A stretch of DNA of 64,000 nucleotides, taken from contig CAYNVQ010000006.1 in the NCBI GenBank assembly GCA_964400735.1, forward strand, positions 1 through 64,000, in the 5' to 3' direction. Under the pieces are notes generated by a model that did no database searches, was not told where the DNA came from, and saw nothing but the letters and a program-made list of their open reading frames with translations. How positions within the stretch are numbered: position 1 is the stretch's first letter; each line of letters begins with the position of its first letter. Shown in pieces: positions 34,661-42,398 of this stretch. Source of the stretch: CAYNVQ01 sp964400735. GTDB taxonomy: Bacteria > Acidobacteriota > Aminicenantia > Aminicenantales > Aminicenantaceae. The position numbers were made by a program, and so were the translations under genes.

Positions 34661-36097
34661 TCAAGAGATGGCTCTACGATGATGTCCTGCTGCGGCTTTC
34701 CTGATATAGCACTTCGATGCATCTATGACCGACGTCGAATATTCGTTTCTAGAAGATAGATAGTCCTTCATCAGTTTGAAAAACGCCCCGCTCAAAACAA
34801 GCAAAGCTACCAGATTGGGCAGAGAACATACCCCTACCGATATATTGGCCAGCACCCAAAGACGATCCACATCGGCCACTCCTGCAAAGATCACACCGGG
34901 GAGAAGATAGAGCCATCTTAAAGCCGGGACGGCCTTTTTGCCGAATAGATTGAGGACCGAAGTTTCATAATAGATATAGAATCCTATCTGGGTAGAGAGG
35001 CAAAAGGTCAAGATGGACACGGAGATCAACGTTCTGGCTATATCAGCAGGAAACACAGAAGAAAAGGCTCCGATGACCAGTTCGATACCGGATTGTCCGC
35101 TCGACAGCAGGCCCGTGGACAGCACGGCAAAAGAGGTGATGGTGCAGATGAGGATGGTATCGATGAAGACCTCGAACCCCCCCCAGAGTCCCTGCTGAAA
35201 GGGATGCGGCGTTTCAGCCGTCGCATGGGCCATGGGGGCTGTTCCCAAACCGGCCTCATTGGACAACATGCCCTTGGCCATTCCTTCCTTGACGGCGGAT
35301 CGGACCGCAGCTCCGGCAAATCCTCCTGCTGCCGGAATGGGAGCGAAAGCATATTTGAAAATCATTCCGAAAACCTCGGGCACCTGGGCGTAATTTATGA
35401 TGAACAAGATAACACCTCCGCCCACATACAGAAGGGACATAAACGGGACAAGACGCTCGCAGACCTGTCCGATACGCCTGATGCCGCCGATGATCACCAG
35501 GGCCGTGATCGAGGCCATGGCTCCTGTGGTAATGAAAGGGTTCAGGTCGTAGCTGGAGAGAAAGGCCCGACCCACCGTATGTGATTGGAGAAGGGTTGCG
35601 CTCAGCAGGGAATTGACCAGGACTCCGGCCGAGAAAAGGTTGGCCAAAAATTTCCATCCCAGGGCCTTCTGGATGTAATACATGGGACCGCCGCGGAAGT
35701 TGCCCTTTTCATCGACTTCCCTGTAGTGAACCGCCAGAGTTATCTCTGCTGTCTTGGTCATCATACTCAAGAGGGCCAACAGCCACATCCAGAAGATGGC
35801 GCCCGGTCCTCCGATGGAAAGGGCCGTGGCCACTCCAGCGATGTTTCCCATCCCTACCGTACTGGCCAGGGCGGTCGAGGTGGCCTGGAAGGGAGTCATC
35901 CTTCCCTGTTTCCGGGTTTTGGCCTGCCCGAAGATCTTTCCGAAAGTGTTTCGGAATATGAAGCCGAGCCGCCTTATTTGGAAAGCTCTGGAGCGGACGG
36001 TGAAGAATACGGCCACAGCTGTGATGAAAACCATGGTCCACGGCCCCCACAGAATACTGTCTAAACCGGAGGCCACATCCAGAATTTTATCCAACAC
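34661..36097 (-). CDS. Sodium:alanine symporter family protein (AGCS)
   Basis: A 478-residue inner-membrane transporter with about eleven helices, matching the AGCS family. Conserved segments include TPFQATSTALASTVGMGNIA (early helices), GGPMYYIQKALG and GMLSNEAGLGTAPMAHATAE. These carriers import alanine, glycine or related amino acids with sodium. In this cluster the likely cargo is the amino acid, or its hydantoin or carbamoyl form, used by the enzymes encoded beside it; that is inference. It is 33 bases upstream of the unknown small gene and 128 bases downstream of the decarboxylase gene. Confidence 0.93.
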   Translation of the reverse strand: MLDKILDVASGLDSILWGPWTMVFITAVAVFFTVRSRAFQIRRLGFIFRNTFGKIFGQAKTRKQGRMTPFQATSTALASTVGMGNIAGVATALSIGGPGAIFWMWLLALLSMMTKTAEITLAVHYREVDEKGNFRGGPMYYIQKALGWKFLANLFSAGVLVNSLLSATLLQSHTVGRAFLSSYDLNPFITTGAMASITALVIIGGIRRIGQVCERLVPFMSLLYVGGGVILFIINYAQVPEVFGMIFKYAFAPIPAAGGFAGAAVRSAVKEGMAKGMLSNEAGLGTAPMAHATAETPHPFQQGLWGGFEVFIDTILICTITSFAVLSTGLLSSGQSGIELVIGAFSSVFPADIARTLISVSILTFCLSTQIGFYIYYETSVLNLFGKKAVPALRWLYLLPGVIFAGVADVDRLWVLANISVGVCSLPNLVALLVLSGAFFKLMKDYLSSRNEYSTSVIDASKCYIRKAAAGHHRRAIS

Positions 36098-36225
36098 TTT
36101 AGGGGTCCTTCGAGAGGAAGTGGTTGTTCAAAGTCTCGATTCATCCAACCCGCCCATACAAAGGCAGCGGACATCGCCGATTTTTTTCAGTGCGGGTGTA
36201 TTCAAAGAATGGAGCATGTTTCTTC

Positions 36226-37608
36226 TCATGGCGGTGAAGAAAATGATTCCTTGGCGATGGCCAGACAATAGGCGACCGTTTCCATCAGGTGTTCGCTGGT
36301 GATATGGGGCGAGACAGCGACCAGGCGCAGCACGGTCTTGGCGCCCAGTCTTGTTTTGGAAATGGTCCGCGTTCCTTCCTTCATGATGGTCTCGTAGAAG
36401 TATTCCTGTAACTTATCGAGACTTTCTTCGGGAAACTCCTTGGGTATGATGCGGAAGCAGAGTATTCCCGTATCGGGTCGAAGGCAAAGCTCCACTTCAT
36501 CTTCCTGCATGATCCTTAGTGATGCATTCTTAACGGCCGCAAGAGGCGAACGGAGCCTTGCCACCACTTTTTTCATTCCTTGATAACGGAGCGACATAAT
36601 AAGGGGTAGGGCGGAGAACGGCCGAGTAGAGGGGGGCGACTTGAGTCCGGGGTTGGGCTTGGGGTCTCCTTCGGGGTTGAAATAATCGCCGAACAGAGCC
36701 ATACGTCTAAAATCCTCTCCCCGTCTGACAAAAAGCACAGAACTAGGAATAGGTACACCCAGTTGCTTATGCGGGTCCCAACTGACCGAGTCAGCCAGTT
36801 CCCTTCCAGAAAAAAGATGCTCCCATTCAGGCACAAGACAATAGGCCAGACCGTAGGCTCCATCCAGATGCAACCAAATTCCTGCTTTCCGGCATACTTC
36901 GGCGACAGGAAGAATAGGATCCACCGAACCCGTAGATGTCGTTCCTGCCGTGGCCACGACACAGACGATTTCCTTTTTCTCCTCGAGTTCCCCGAGCTTG
37001 GCCTGAAGGTTTTTGACGATAATCTTCCGGTTTTTATCCACCGGAAGGAGAATGAGATTTTTTTCGCCAAGGCCCAGCATACGAACGGCATGGCGGAGAG
37101 AAAAGTGGGCGTCCTCAGAAGTCAGCACAACGAGCCGGCCAGGATTCTTGAATCCTCGGAGCCCTATCTGCGCGAGGTCAAATCCCTCCTGTTCGGCCTT
37201 TCGGTGAAGGGCCATGTACAGAGCCTGCTGGTTGGCGTAGGTTCCGCTGTACACGAATGTGGCGTCGGCATCGGAAGAGAGGCCAAATAGCTGGCGAAGA
37301 GCTTGGCCGCATAGTTCCTCCAGCATAGCACCTCCGGGGGAGACCTGCCAGTTGGTCACTCCTTGGTTGTATTGAAGGGCGATGACAGCTCCGAATTTAG
37401 CTCCCTCTTCGGGGAAGGTATTGAACATGGATTGGAATTGGGGAAGGTCGTAATTCATCAGATGAGGAAATAGCCTTCTCTCGAGCATATGGCGCAGGGC
37501 GGGAAGGGAGAGCCCTTCTTCCTGAAAATCGAGCAGCGGCTTGAGATCTTCGCTAATCTGGGAAGGTGAAGACCCTGAAAAAATCTGAGTTTTTTTCGTT
37601 TTTTTCAT
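36226..37608 (-). CDS. PLP-dependent group II decarboxylase
   Basis: A 460-residue enzyme of the aromatic-L-amino-acid/glutamate decarboxylase group. PLP binds Lys281 in SWDPHKQLG (with His280 before it), and Asp249 in HLDGAYG pairs with the pyridine nitrogen. Other family segments are TNWQVSPGGAMLEE, FVYSGTYANQQALYMAL and VVATAGTTSTGSVDP. The substrate is not certain; aromatic amino acids are the commonest for this group. The gene lies between the hydantoinase and the symporter genes, so the cluster could take up or release an amino acid and decarboxylate it to an amine. Start codon ATG 37608; TTG codons nearby have no better ribosome-binding site. Confidence 0.88.
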   Translation of the reverse strand: MKKTKKTQIFSGSSPSQISEDLKPLLDFQEEGLSLPALRHMLERRLFPHLMNYDLPQFQSMFNTFPEEGAKFGAVIALQYNQGVTNWQVSPGGAMLEELCGQALRQLFGLSSDADATFVYSGTYANQQALYMALHRKAEQEGFDLAQIGLRGFKNPGRLVVLTSEDAHFSLRHAVRMLGLGEKNLILLPVDKNRKIIVKNLQAKLGELEEKKEIVCVVATAGTTSTGSVDPILPVAEVCRKAGIWLHLDGAYGLAYCLVPEWEHLFSGRELADSVSWDPHKQLGVPIPSSVLFVRRGEDFRRMALFGDYFNPEGDPKPNPGLKSPPSTRPFSALPLIMSLRYQGMKKVVARLRSPLAAVKNASLRIMQEDEVELCLRPDTGILCFRIIPKEFPEESLDKLQEYFYETIMKEGTRTISKTRLGAKTVLRLVAVSPHITSEHLMETVAYCLAIAKESFSSPP

Positions 37609-37647
37609 CGTTTATGCCAATTGCCCTCTTCACAGTCCAAAAAAAAC

Positions 37648-39087
37648 CTACACAGAGGCACGTATGGAAAAATCGATTTTTCGGTGGAGATAGCGGCCTC
37701 TACCTTTTTTGGCCATACACTTATCTCCGTCTATGATTAGCTCTCCGCGTGAGAAGACTTTTTGGATTTTTCCTGTGATGGAGAAATCTTCATAGGCGGA
37801 CCAATCCGTTGCCATATGGAGGCTTTGCCGATTCATGGTCCATTTGGCCCTGGGGTCGAGAAGGACGATGTCCGCGTCGGCACCCGGTTGAAGCGTTCCT
37901 TTTTTCGGGTACAGGCCGAACAATATCGACGGGATCGTGGAGACGACCTCGACTAAGCGGGGCAAGGAAAGTTGCCCCTTGGCTACACCCGCCGAGTAAA
38001 GTAAAGGCAGCCTCGCCTCGACACCTGGAATGCCGTTGGGACACCGGTCGAACCGGTCAGCTCCGTACTGCTTGGCCTTCCAGGAATAGGCGGCATCGTC
38101 AGATGTCACCATGGAGAGACGTCCATCCCGGAGTCCGGTCCAGAGCCGATCTTGGATTCTCTTGTTTCGCAGGGGGGGAGAACAGATCCATTTGATGCCA
38201 TCCTCCCGTTCGAGCATCGTTTCCGTAAAGATCAAGTAATGGGTGCATGTTTCAGCAAGGACTTCCAGTCCCTCACCCCTTGCCTCTCCGACTAATTCCA
38301 CCCCTGAAGCCGTAGCCAAGTGGACGATGAAGATGCGGGCGTATGTCTCTTTGGCTAGCCTGATACAGGCCCGGATGGCCCTGATTTCTGCCTGCGGCGG
38401 CCGGCTGCGAGCGTGGTAAATGGGTTTGATCAATCCTTGTTGGATCATCCGCGCCACGTTTTCCTCGATCAAGTCATTGTCCTCGGCATGGACCATTAAC
38501 ATGCCGCCTGCCAATTTGAGAGTCTCCAATATTTGCCACATATCATTTTCTTCGACCATCAGCCCCTCGGTCCGGTAGGTCATGTAGCACTTTATGGTCG
38601 GGGCACCGGCTGCGACAATCTGTGGAATTTCTTCCATGATTTCAGGCGTCGGTTTGGTGATGACCGGATGGACTCCCCAGTCGATGAGGGCTTTGCCGTC
38701 GGCTTCCGCTTTCTTGATTTTTATCGTATCCATCAGAGGTTGGCCGGGTATTTGATTTGAAAAATCGACCACACTGGTGGTCCCGCCAAATGCTGCGGCC
38801 AATGTGCCTGTATGATAATCATGTACGCTGACCGTATCCATGAATTCATCGTTGAAGTGGACATGGGTATCCACTGCCCCGGGCAGAACGATAAGCCCTT
38901 CTGCCTCGATTTTCTGGTCTGCATCGAGTCCAGGCAGTTTCCCAAGTGCAAAAATCTTTTCCCCCTGGATCAGGATGTCTTGCTGGGAAACATCCTGGCC
39001 CAGAACGATGGTTCCACCCTTGATGAGAATGGTCGCCTTTTTTTCCAAATTTCCTTCTTTAAAACGGATAGAGATTTTAACATTCAC
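37648..39087 (-). CDS. Dihydropyrimidinase/D-hydantoinase-like amidohydrolase
   Basis: A 479-residue cyclic amidohydrolase with a binuclear metal site. The ligands are His75 and His77 (DTHVHF), the carboxylated Lys166 (PTIKCYMTYR), His200 (MVHAED), His256 (IVHLATA) and Asp330 (TSDDAA). Such enzymes open dihydropyrimidine or 5-substituted hydantoin rings to N-carbamoyl amino acids. The racemase four genes downstream favours a hydantoin substrate. No N-carbamoyl-amino-acid hydrolase is found in the cluster, so the pathway looks incomplete here. It is the first gene of the minus-strand operon, with the palindromic repeat at 39117-39207 immediately upstream. Confidence 0.9.
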   Translation of the reverse strand: MNVKISIRFKEGNLEKKATILIKGGTIVLGQDVSQQDILIQGEKIFALGKLPGLDADQKIEAEGLIVLPGAVDTHVHFNDEFMDTVSVHDYHTGTLAAAFGGTTSVVDFSNQIPGQPLMDTIKIKKAEADGKALIDWGVHPVITKPTPEIMEEIPQIVAAGAPTIKCYMTYRTEGLMVEENDMWQILETLKLAGGMLMVHAEDNDLIEENVARMIQQGLIKPIYHARSRPPQAEIRAIRACIRLAKETYARIFIVHLATASGVELVGEARGEGLEVLAETCTHYLIFTETMLEREDGIKWICSPPLRNKRIQDRLWTGLRDGRLSMVTSDDAAYSWKAKQYGADRFDRCPNGIPGVEARLPLLYSAGVAKGQLSLPRLVEVVSTIPSILFGLYPKKGTLQPGADADIVLLDPRAKWTMNRQSLHMATDWSAYEDFSITGKIQKVFSRGELIIDGDKCMAKKGRGRYLHRKIDFSIRASV

Positions 39088-39116
39088 CCTCTACCGAAGT
39101 CAAAATCAATAAAGGT

Positions 39117-39207
39117 GGGGACGTCCCATTTGGGGGCACCCTATATTTCCAATTTATTGTTTTATATCAATGATTAATTATAGGGTGCCCCCAAATGGAA
39201 CGTCCCC
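39117..39207. repeat. Dispersed palindromic repeat, GGGGACGTYCC family (copy 3)
   Basis: The left arm starts GGGGACGTCCCATTTGGGGG and runs to CACCCTATA; the right arm is its complement with one C/T mismatch near the tip. The centre (TTTTATATCAATGATTAATT) matches that of 8649-8742. It sits between divergent genes, so it could affect expression of the hydantoinase operon or the DUF5916 gene. Confidence 0.9.
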
Positions 39208-39229
39208 GTAATCAGAGCCGAGGTTCCGG

Positions 39230-39258
39230 TTGACTTGAGAATACGTCTTTGGTATAAG
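39230..39258 (+). promoter_or_regulatory. Promoter of the third DUF5916 gene
   Basis: TTGACT (39230-39235), an exact 17-base spacer and TATAAG (39253-39258) make a good sigma-70 promoter. A leader of about 85 bases would precede the start codon. Confidence 0.7.
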
Positions 39259-39351
39259 TCTGGGCAATAATAGAAGGAAATAAAGAGAGCTCGATTAAGA
39301 TAATAAGGGGACTTGGCGGATAAAATGTCGCTTGCGACAGTAGAGAAATAG

Positions 39352-41652
39352 ATGAAACAGAAACGCTCGATCTTAGTGTTCTTGGCTATTTTGGCAGCCC
39401 CTGTCTTTGTTTTTTCCGTTGCTCAGGATATCCAGAAAAAGCCGGGTCTGCCGAATGCTTCCTTGACGACCGATCCCGATGGCCGGGTGGTCATCCGCCG
39501 ACTGGAGGAGCCGATAAAATTGGATGGTTTGAGCGATGAAGCTGCCTGGGATAACATCGAGCCGCTTCCTCAAATCAAGCATTCACCGAACTTCGGAGAG
39601 GAACCGTCGGAGCGAACGATCGTTCTCATCGGATTCGACGATGAATACCTCTACGTGGCAGGACGCCTGTATGACTCCGAGCCGTCGGGAGTCTATGGAT
39701 ATTCGAAAGACAGAGATACCCAGAATCCGTCCAACGATTTTTTCGGCATTTTTATCGATACCTTCAATGATAAAGAAAATGCTTTGGGCTTTTTGACGAC
39801 TCCTGCCGGGCTCCGCTGGGATGCCCATGTCTATAACGACGCCGTCATGCAGGGCCCGGACAGTTTTCCCGTCAATTTCAGTTGGAACACCTTTTGGGAC
39901 GTGGAAGTGACCTGGAATGAGGAAGGCTGGTTCGTCGAGATGCGCATTCCTCTCTCGAGCCTCAGATTTCAGGATAAAGAGGGATGCGTAGTGATGGGAT
40001 TGATCACTTGGCGCTGGATAGCCCGCAAAAACGAGATCATTACCTTTCCTCCCATACGGCCCGATTCAGGATTCCGTCCGAGCTGGAAACCTTCCCGTGC
40101 GCAAGAAGTCGTGTTGGAAGGCGTGAGCTGCCGGAAGCCCCTGTATATAGCCCCCTACGCCCTTGGCGGTCATACCCAAACTTATGACCTTAATGATGGA
40201 AGCACAGCCTATAAACGGTTCAACGACCCTGTGACCGAAGCGGGACTGGATATCAAATACGGGCTGACCAGCAACCTCACCCTCGACCTGACGGTCAACA
40301 CGGATTTTGCCCAGGTCGAGGCGGATGATGTCCAGGTCAATCTGACCCGTTTTTCTCTATTTTTTCCTGAGAAAAGGCTTTTTTTCCAAGAAAGGGGCAG
40401 CATATTCGAGTTCAGCTTCGGGGGACAAAATCGCCTGTTTTACAGCCGGCGCATCGGGATCTATGAGTATGAGGAAGAAGAGGAATTCGAACCCGTCCAT
40501 ATCTACGGAGGAGCGAGAGTGGTAGGCCGGGCGGGTGGATGGGACCTGGGATTTCTGACCATGCAGACAGCGCCTTTCGAGGATGTCGCCTCGGAAAATT
40601 TCGGAGTTCTTCGACTCCGCCGGCGGGTTTTCAATCCTTTTTCTTATGTCGGGGGAATGATCACTTCCAGGATCGGAATGGACGGCCGCTATAATGTGGC
40701 GTATGGATTGGATGGGATTTTCCGCATTTTTGGGGATGACTACTTATCCTTGAATTGGGCCCAGAGCTTCGAAGATGAAGCAGTCAACGAGGTGCTCTCC
40801 CTGGATCCCTCTCGGTTCAGAGTCGGTTGGGAACGGCGGAAAACAGAAGGTGTCGGATACAATTTCAGCATCTCACGGATGGGAAAGGACTATGATCCCG
40901 GCATGGGATTCGAGATGCGGGAGGATTACCTGCGATTCGGCACCAGGATGCTCTATGGATGGATTCCGGGCGACGAATCCTTTATCAACAACCACTACGT
41001 TTTCCTGCAAGGATCTATTCACCAGAGGAACAGCGATCATAGGCTCGAATCTGCAGAATTCGGTCCAGGCTGGTTTTTTGAGACCAAATCAGGCTACTTC
41101 GGGATGATCCGGCCGCAGGCTTATGTCGAAGATTTGACGGAAGTCTTCGAGCTCCCGGACGATGTGATCGTTCCTGTGGGGAGGTATTCCTTCTTTGGTT
41201 TGACTGGATTCTTCCAGACACCCATTGGGAGGATCTTTTCCGTGAACACCACTTTCGACGCGGGTTCTTTTTTCGATGGCTGGCGGGTGACGGTCGGAAT
41301 AGAACCCAGGTGGAGCCTTTCGTCGACTTGGTCCTTGAGCGGCTTTTATCAGTTTAACCGAATCAATTTTCCGGATCGCCATCAACGGTGTATGCCCCAA
41401 ATCGCACGGCTTCGGTTGAATGCCACCTTCACCACCAAACTCTCGGCCAGCGCCTACGTCCAGTACGATGGTGCAGGTGATTTCGTCATTGCCAACCTGC
41501 GCTTCCGGTATAATCCGAGGGAAGGAAACGACCTCTATATCGTCTATAACCATGGCTTTAATACGGACCGCTACCGGGAGATTCCTTATCTTCCCTACAC
41601 CGATAGCCGTGCCATAATGATCAAATATACCTATACTTTTAACGTAAAGTGA
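39352..41652 (+). CDS. CBM9-like/DUF5916 outer-membrane protein (paralogue 3)
   Basis: A 766-residue exported protein with a signal peptide (about 1-25), a CBM9-like sandwich (from about 52, IKLDGLSDEAAWDNI) and a DUF5916 region. Family signatures are TTPAGLRWDAHVYND, NTDFAQVEADDVQVN and FFPEKRLFFQERGSIFEF. The C-terminal half is aromatic-rich and ends YTYTFNVK, as expected for a barrel. The three window paralogues keep the same order and spacing but differ strongly in sequence. Unlike copies 1 and 2, the long loop at about 375-385 is very acidic (YEYEEEEEFEPVH). It has its own promoter at 39230-39258. After the stop, GTGAAAT/ATTTCAC (41649-41671) could form a small hairpin, but no T-run follows. 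Confidence 0.85.
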   Translation: MKQKRSILVFLAILAAPVFVFSVAQDIQKKPGLPNASLTTDPDGRVVIRRLEEPIKLDGLSDEAAWDNIEPLPQIKHSPNFGEEPSERTIVLIGFDDEYLYVAGRLYDSEPSGVYGYSKDRDTQNPSNDFFGIFIDTFNDKENALGFLTTPAGLRWDAHVYNDAVMQGPDSFPVNFSWNTFWDVEVTWNEEGWFVEMRIPLSSLRFQDKEGCVVMGLITWRWIARKNEIITFPPIRPDSGFRPSWKPSRAQEVVLEGVSCRKPLYIAPYALGGHTQTYDLNDGSTAYKRFNDPVTEAGLDIKYGLTSNLTLDLTVNTDFAQVEADDVQVNLTRFSLFFPEKRLFFQERGSIFEFSFGGQNRLFYSRRIGIYEYEEEEEFEPVHIYGGARVVGRAGGWDLGFLTMQTAPFEDVASENFGVLRLRRRVFNPFSYVGGMITSRIGMDGRYNVAYGLDGIFRIFGDDYLSLNWAQSFEDEAVNEVLSLDPSRFRVGWERRKTEGVGYNFSISRMGKDYDPGMGFEMREDYLRFGTRMLYGWIPGDESFINNHYVFLQGSIHQRNSDHRLESAEFGPGWFFETKSGYFGMIRPQAYVEDLTEVFELPDDVIVPVGRYSFFGLTGFFQTPIGRIFSVNTTFDAGSFFDGWRVTVGIEPRWSLSSTWSLSGFYQFNRINFPDRHQRCMPQIARLRLNATFTTKLSASAYVQYDGAGDFVIANLRFRYNPREGNDLYIVYNHGFNTDRYREIPYLPYTDSRAIMIKYTYTFNVK

Positions 41653-41754
41653 AATAAAAAATAATCGCTGATTTCACCTTAAATGGTGATTGACTTCGGA
41701 TATTTATTTTGCTATACATCTAGAGAAAGTTTTTTGTTAAGGGATCGAAGCTCA

Positions 41755-42102
41755 ATGCTTGGGACGGGCCACAGCTTGGAAAGAATTGTAGATGGCGCCG
41801 TGCACCTGAAACAAATTCGCCGGGATGATCTGCAATTCGGAGATGTGGTTTTGATCACGACCAAGAATTCAGAATATTCCGTTTTAGTTCTTGAAGACTA
41901 TCGCTACATCGTTTCGGGGGGTTGGTTCGCCAGGAAGGGAAGATCTCCAATGCAGATTTCGATCACGGGCTGCACATGGGGGGGGAGCATCGTCAAGGTC
42001 GACACCCTTGCTGCGTGCGGTTTGCGCCTCGAATTCGGAAACCGTGTGATCACCACCACCATCCGCAAAGTGCAGGTGATCCGGGGCGGCAGCAAAAACT
42101 AA
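41755..42102 (+). CDS. Small beta-rich protein of unknown function
   Basis: A 115-residue protein starting at ATG 41755 after AAGGGATCG. The composition is beta-rich (DLQFGDVVLITTKNSEYSVL, then LEDYRYIVSGGWFARKG), with no signal peptide, membrane segment or family motif. The C-terminus RVITTTIRKVQVIRGG is basic. An in-frame ATG at 41683 would add 24 residues including FLLRDRSS, and lacks a ribosome-binding site. It lies alone between the DUF5916 and kinase genes. Confidence 0.6.
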   Translation: MLGTGHSLERIVDGAVHLKQIRRDDLQFGDVVLITTKNSEYSVLVLEDYRYIVSGGWFARKGRSPMQISITGCTWGGSIVKVDTLAACGLRLEFGNRVITTTIRKVQVIRGGSKN

Positions 42103-42240
42103 CCATCACCGCCAGAATTAACCAGCGAAAACTTGATGGGGAAAGCCTTTCCTACGGCGGGATCATCAAGAAACAGGTTAGAATACACCACAGAAGAGAT
42201 TGCTAATAAATAGGCCGGCTCTATAAATAAGAAAAGAAAG

Positions 42241-42396
42241 GTGATAGAATTGTTCCCTGATTCTAGAAAGATAAGAACATCGAGAGTAATGGAAAGAATC
42301 GTTCATAGAGCGAATAATTTTCATGTGGCTGAGGAGAAGGTGATTAAGAAGCTTGCCGACTCGGGCCCTGTGGAAAAGCAGGAAATTTCCCGCTAA
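42241..42396 (+). CDS. Possible small protein upstream of the Ser/Thr kinase
   Basis: An open frame of 51 codons from GTG 42241 (after AAGAAAAG), or 35 codons from ATG 42289, ends two bases before the kinase start. It reads VIELFPDSRKIRTSR and then MERIVHRANNFHVAEEKVIK. No family is recognised. It may be only a translated leader that couples kinase translation. Confidence 0.25.
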   Translation: MIELFPDSRKIRTSRVMERIVHRANNFHVAEEKVIKKLADSGPVEKQEISR

Positions 42397-42398
42397 AA

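Noticed and set aside
41649..41671. GTGAAAT/ATTTCAC hairpin as a terminator
   Set aside because: No T-run follows and the stem is short, so it is noted only in the gene entry.
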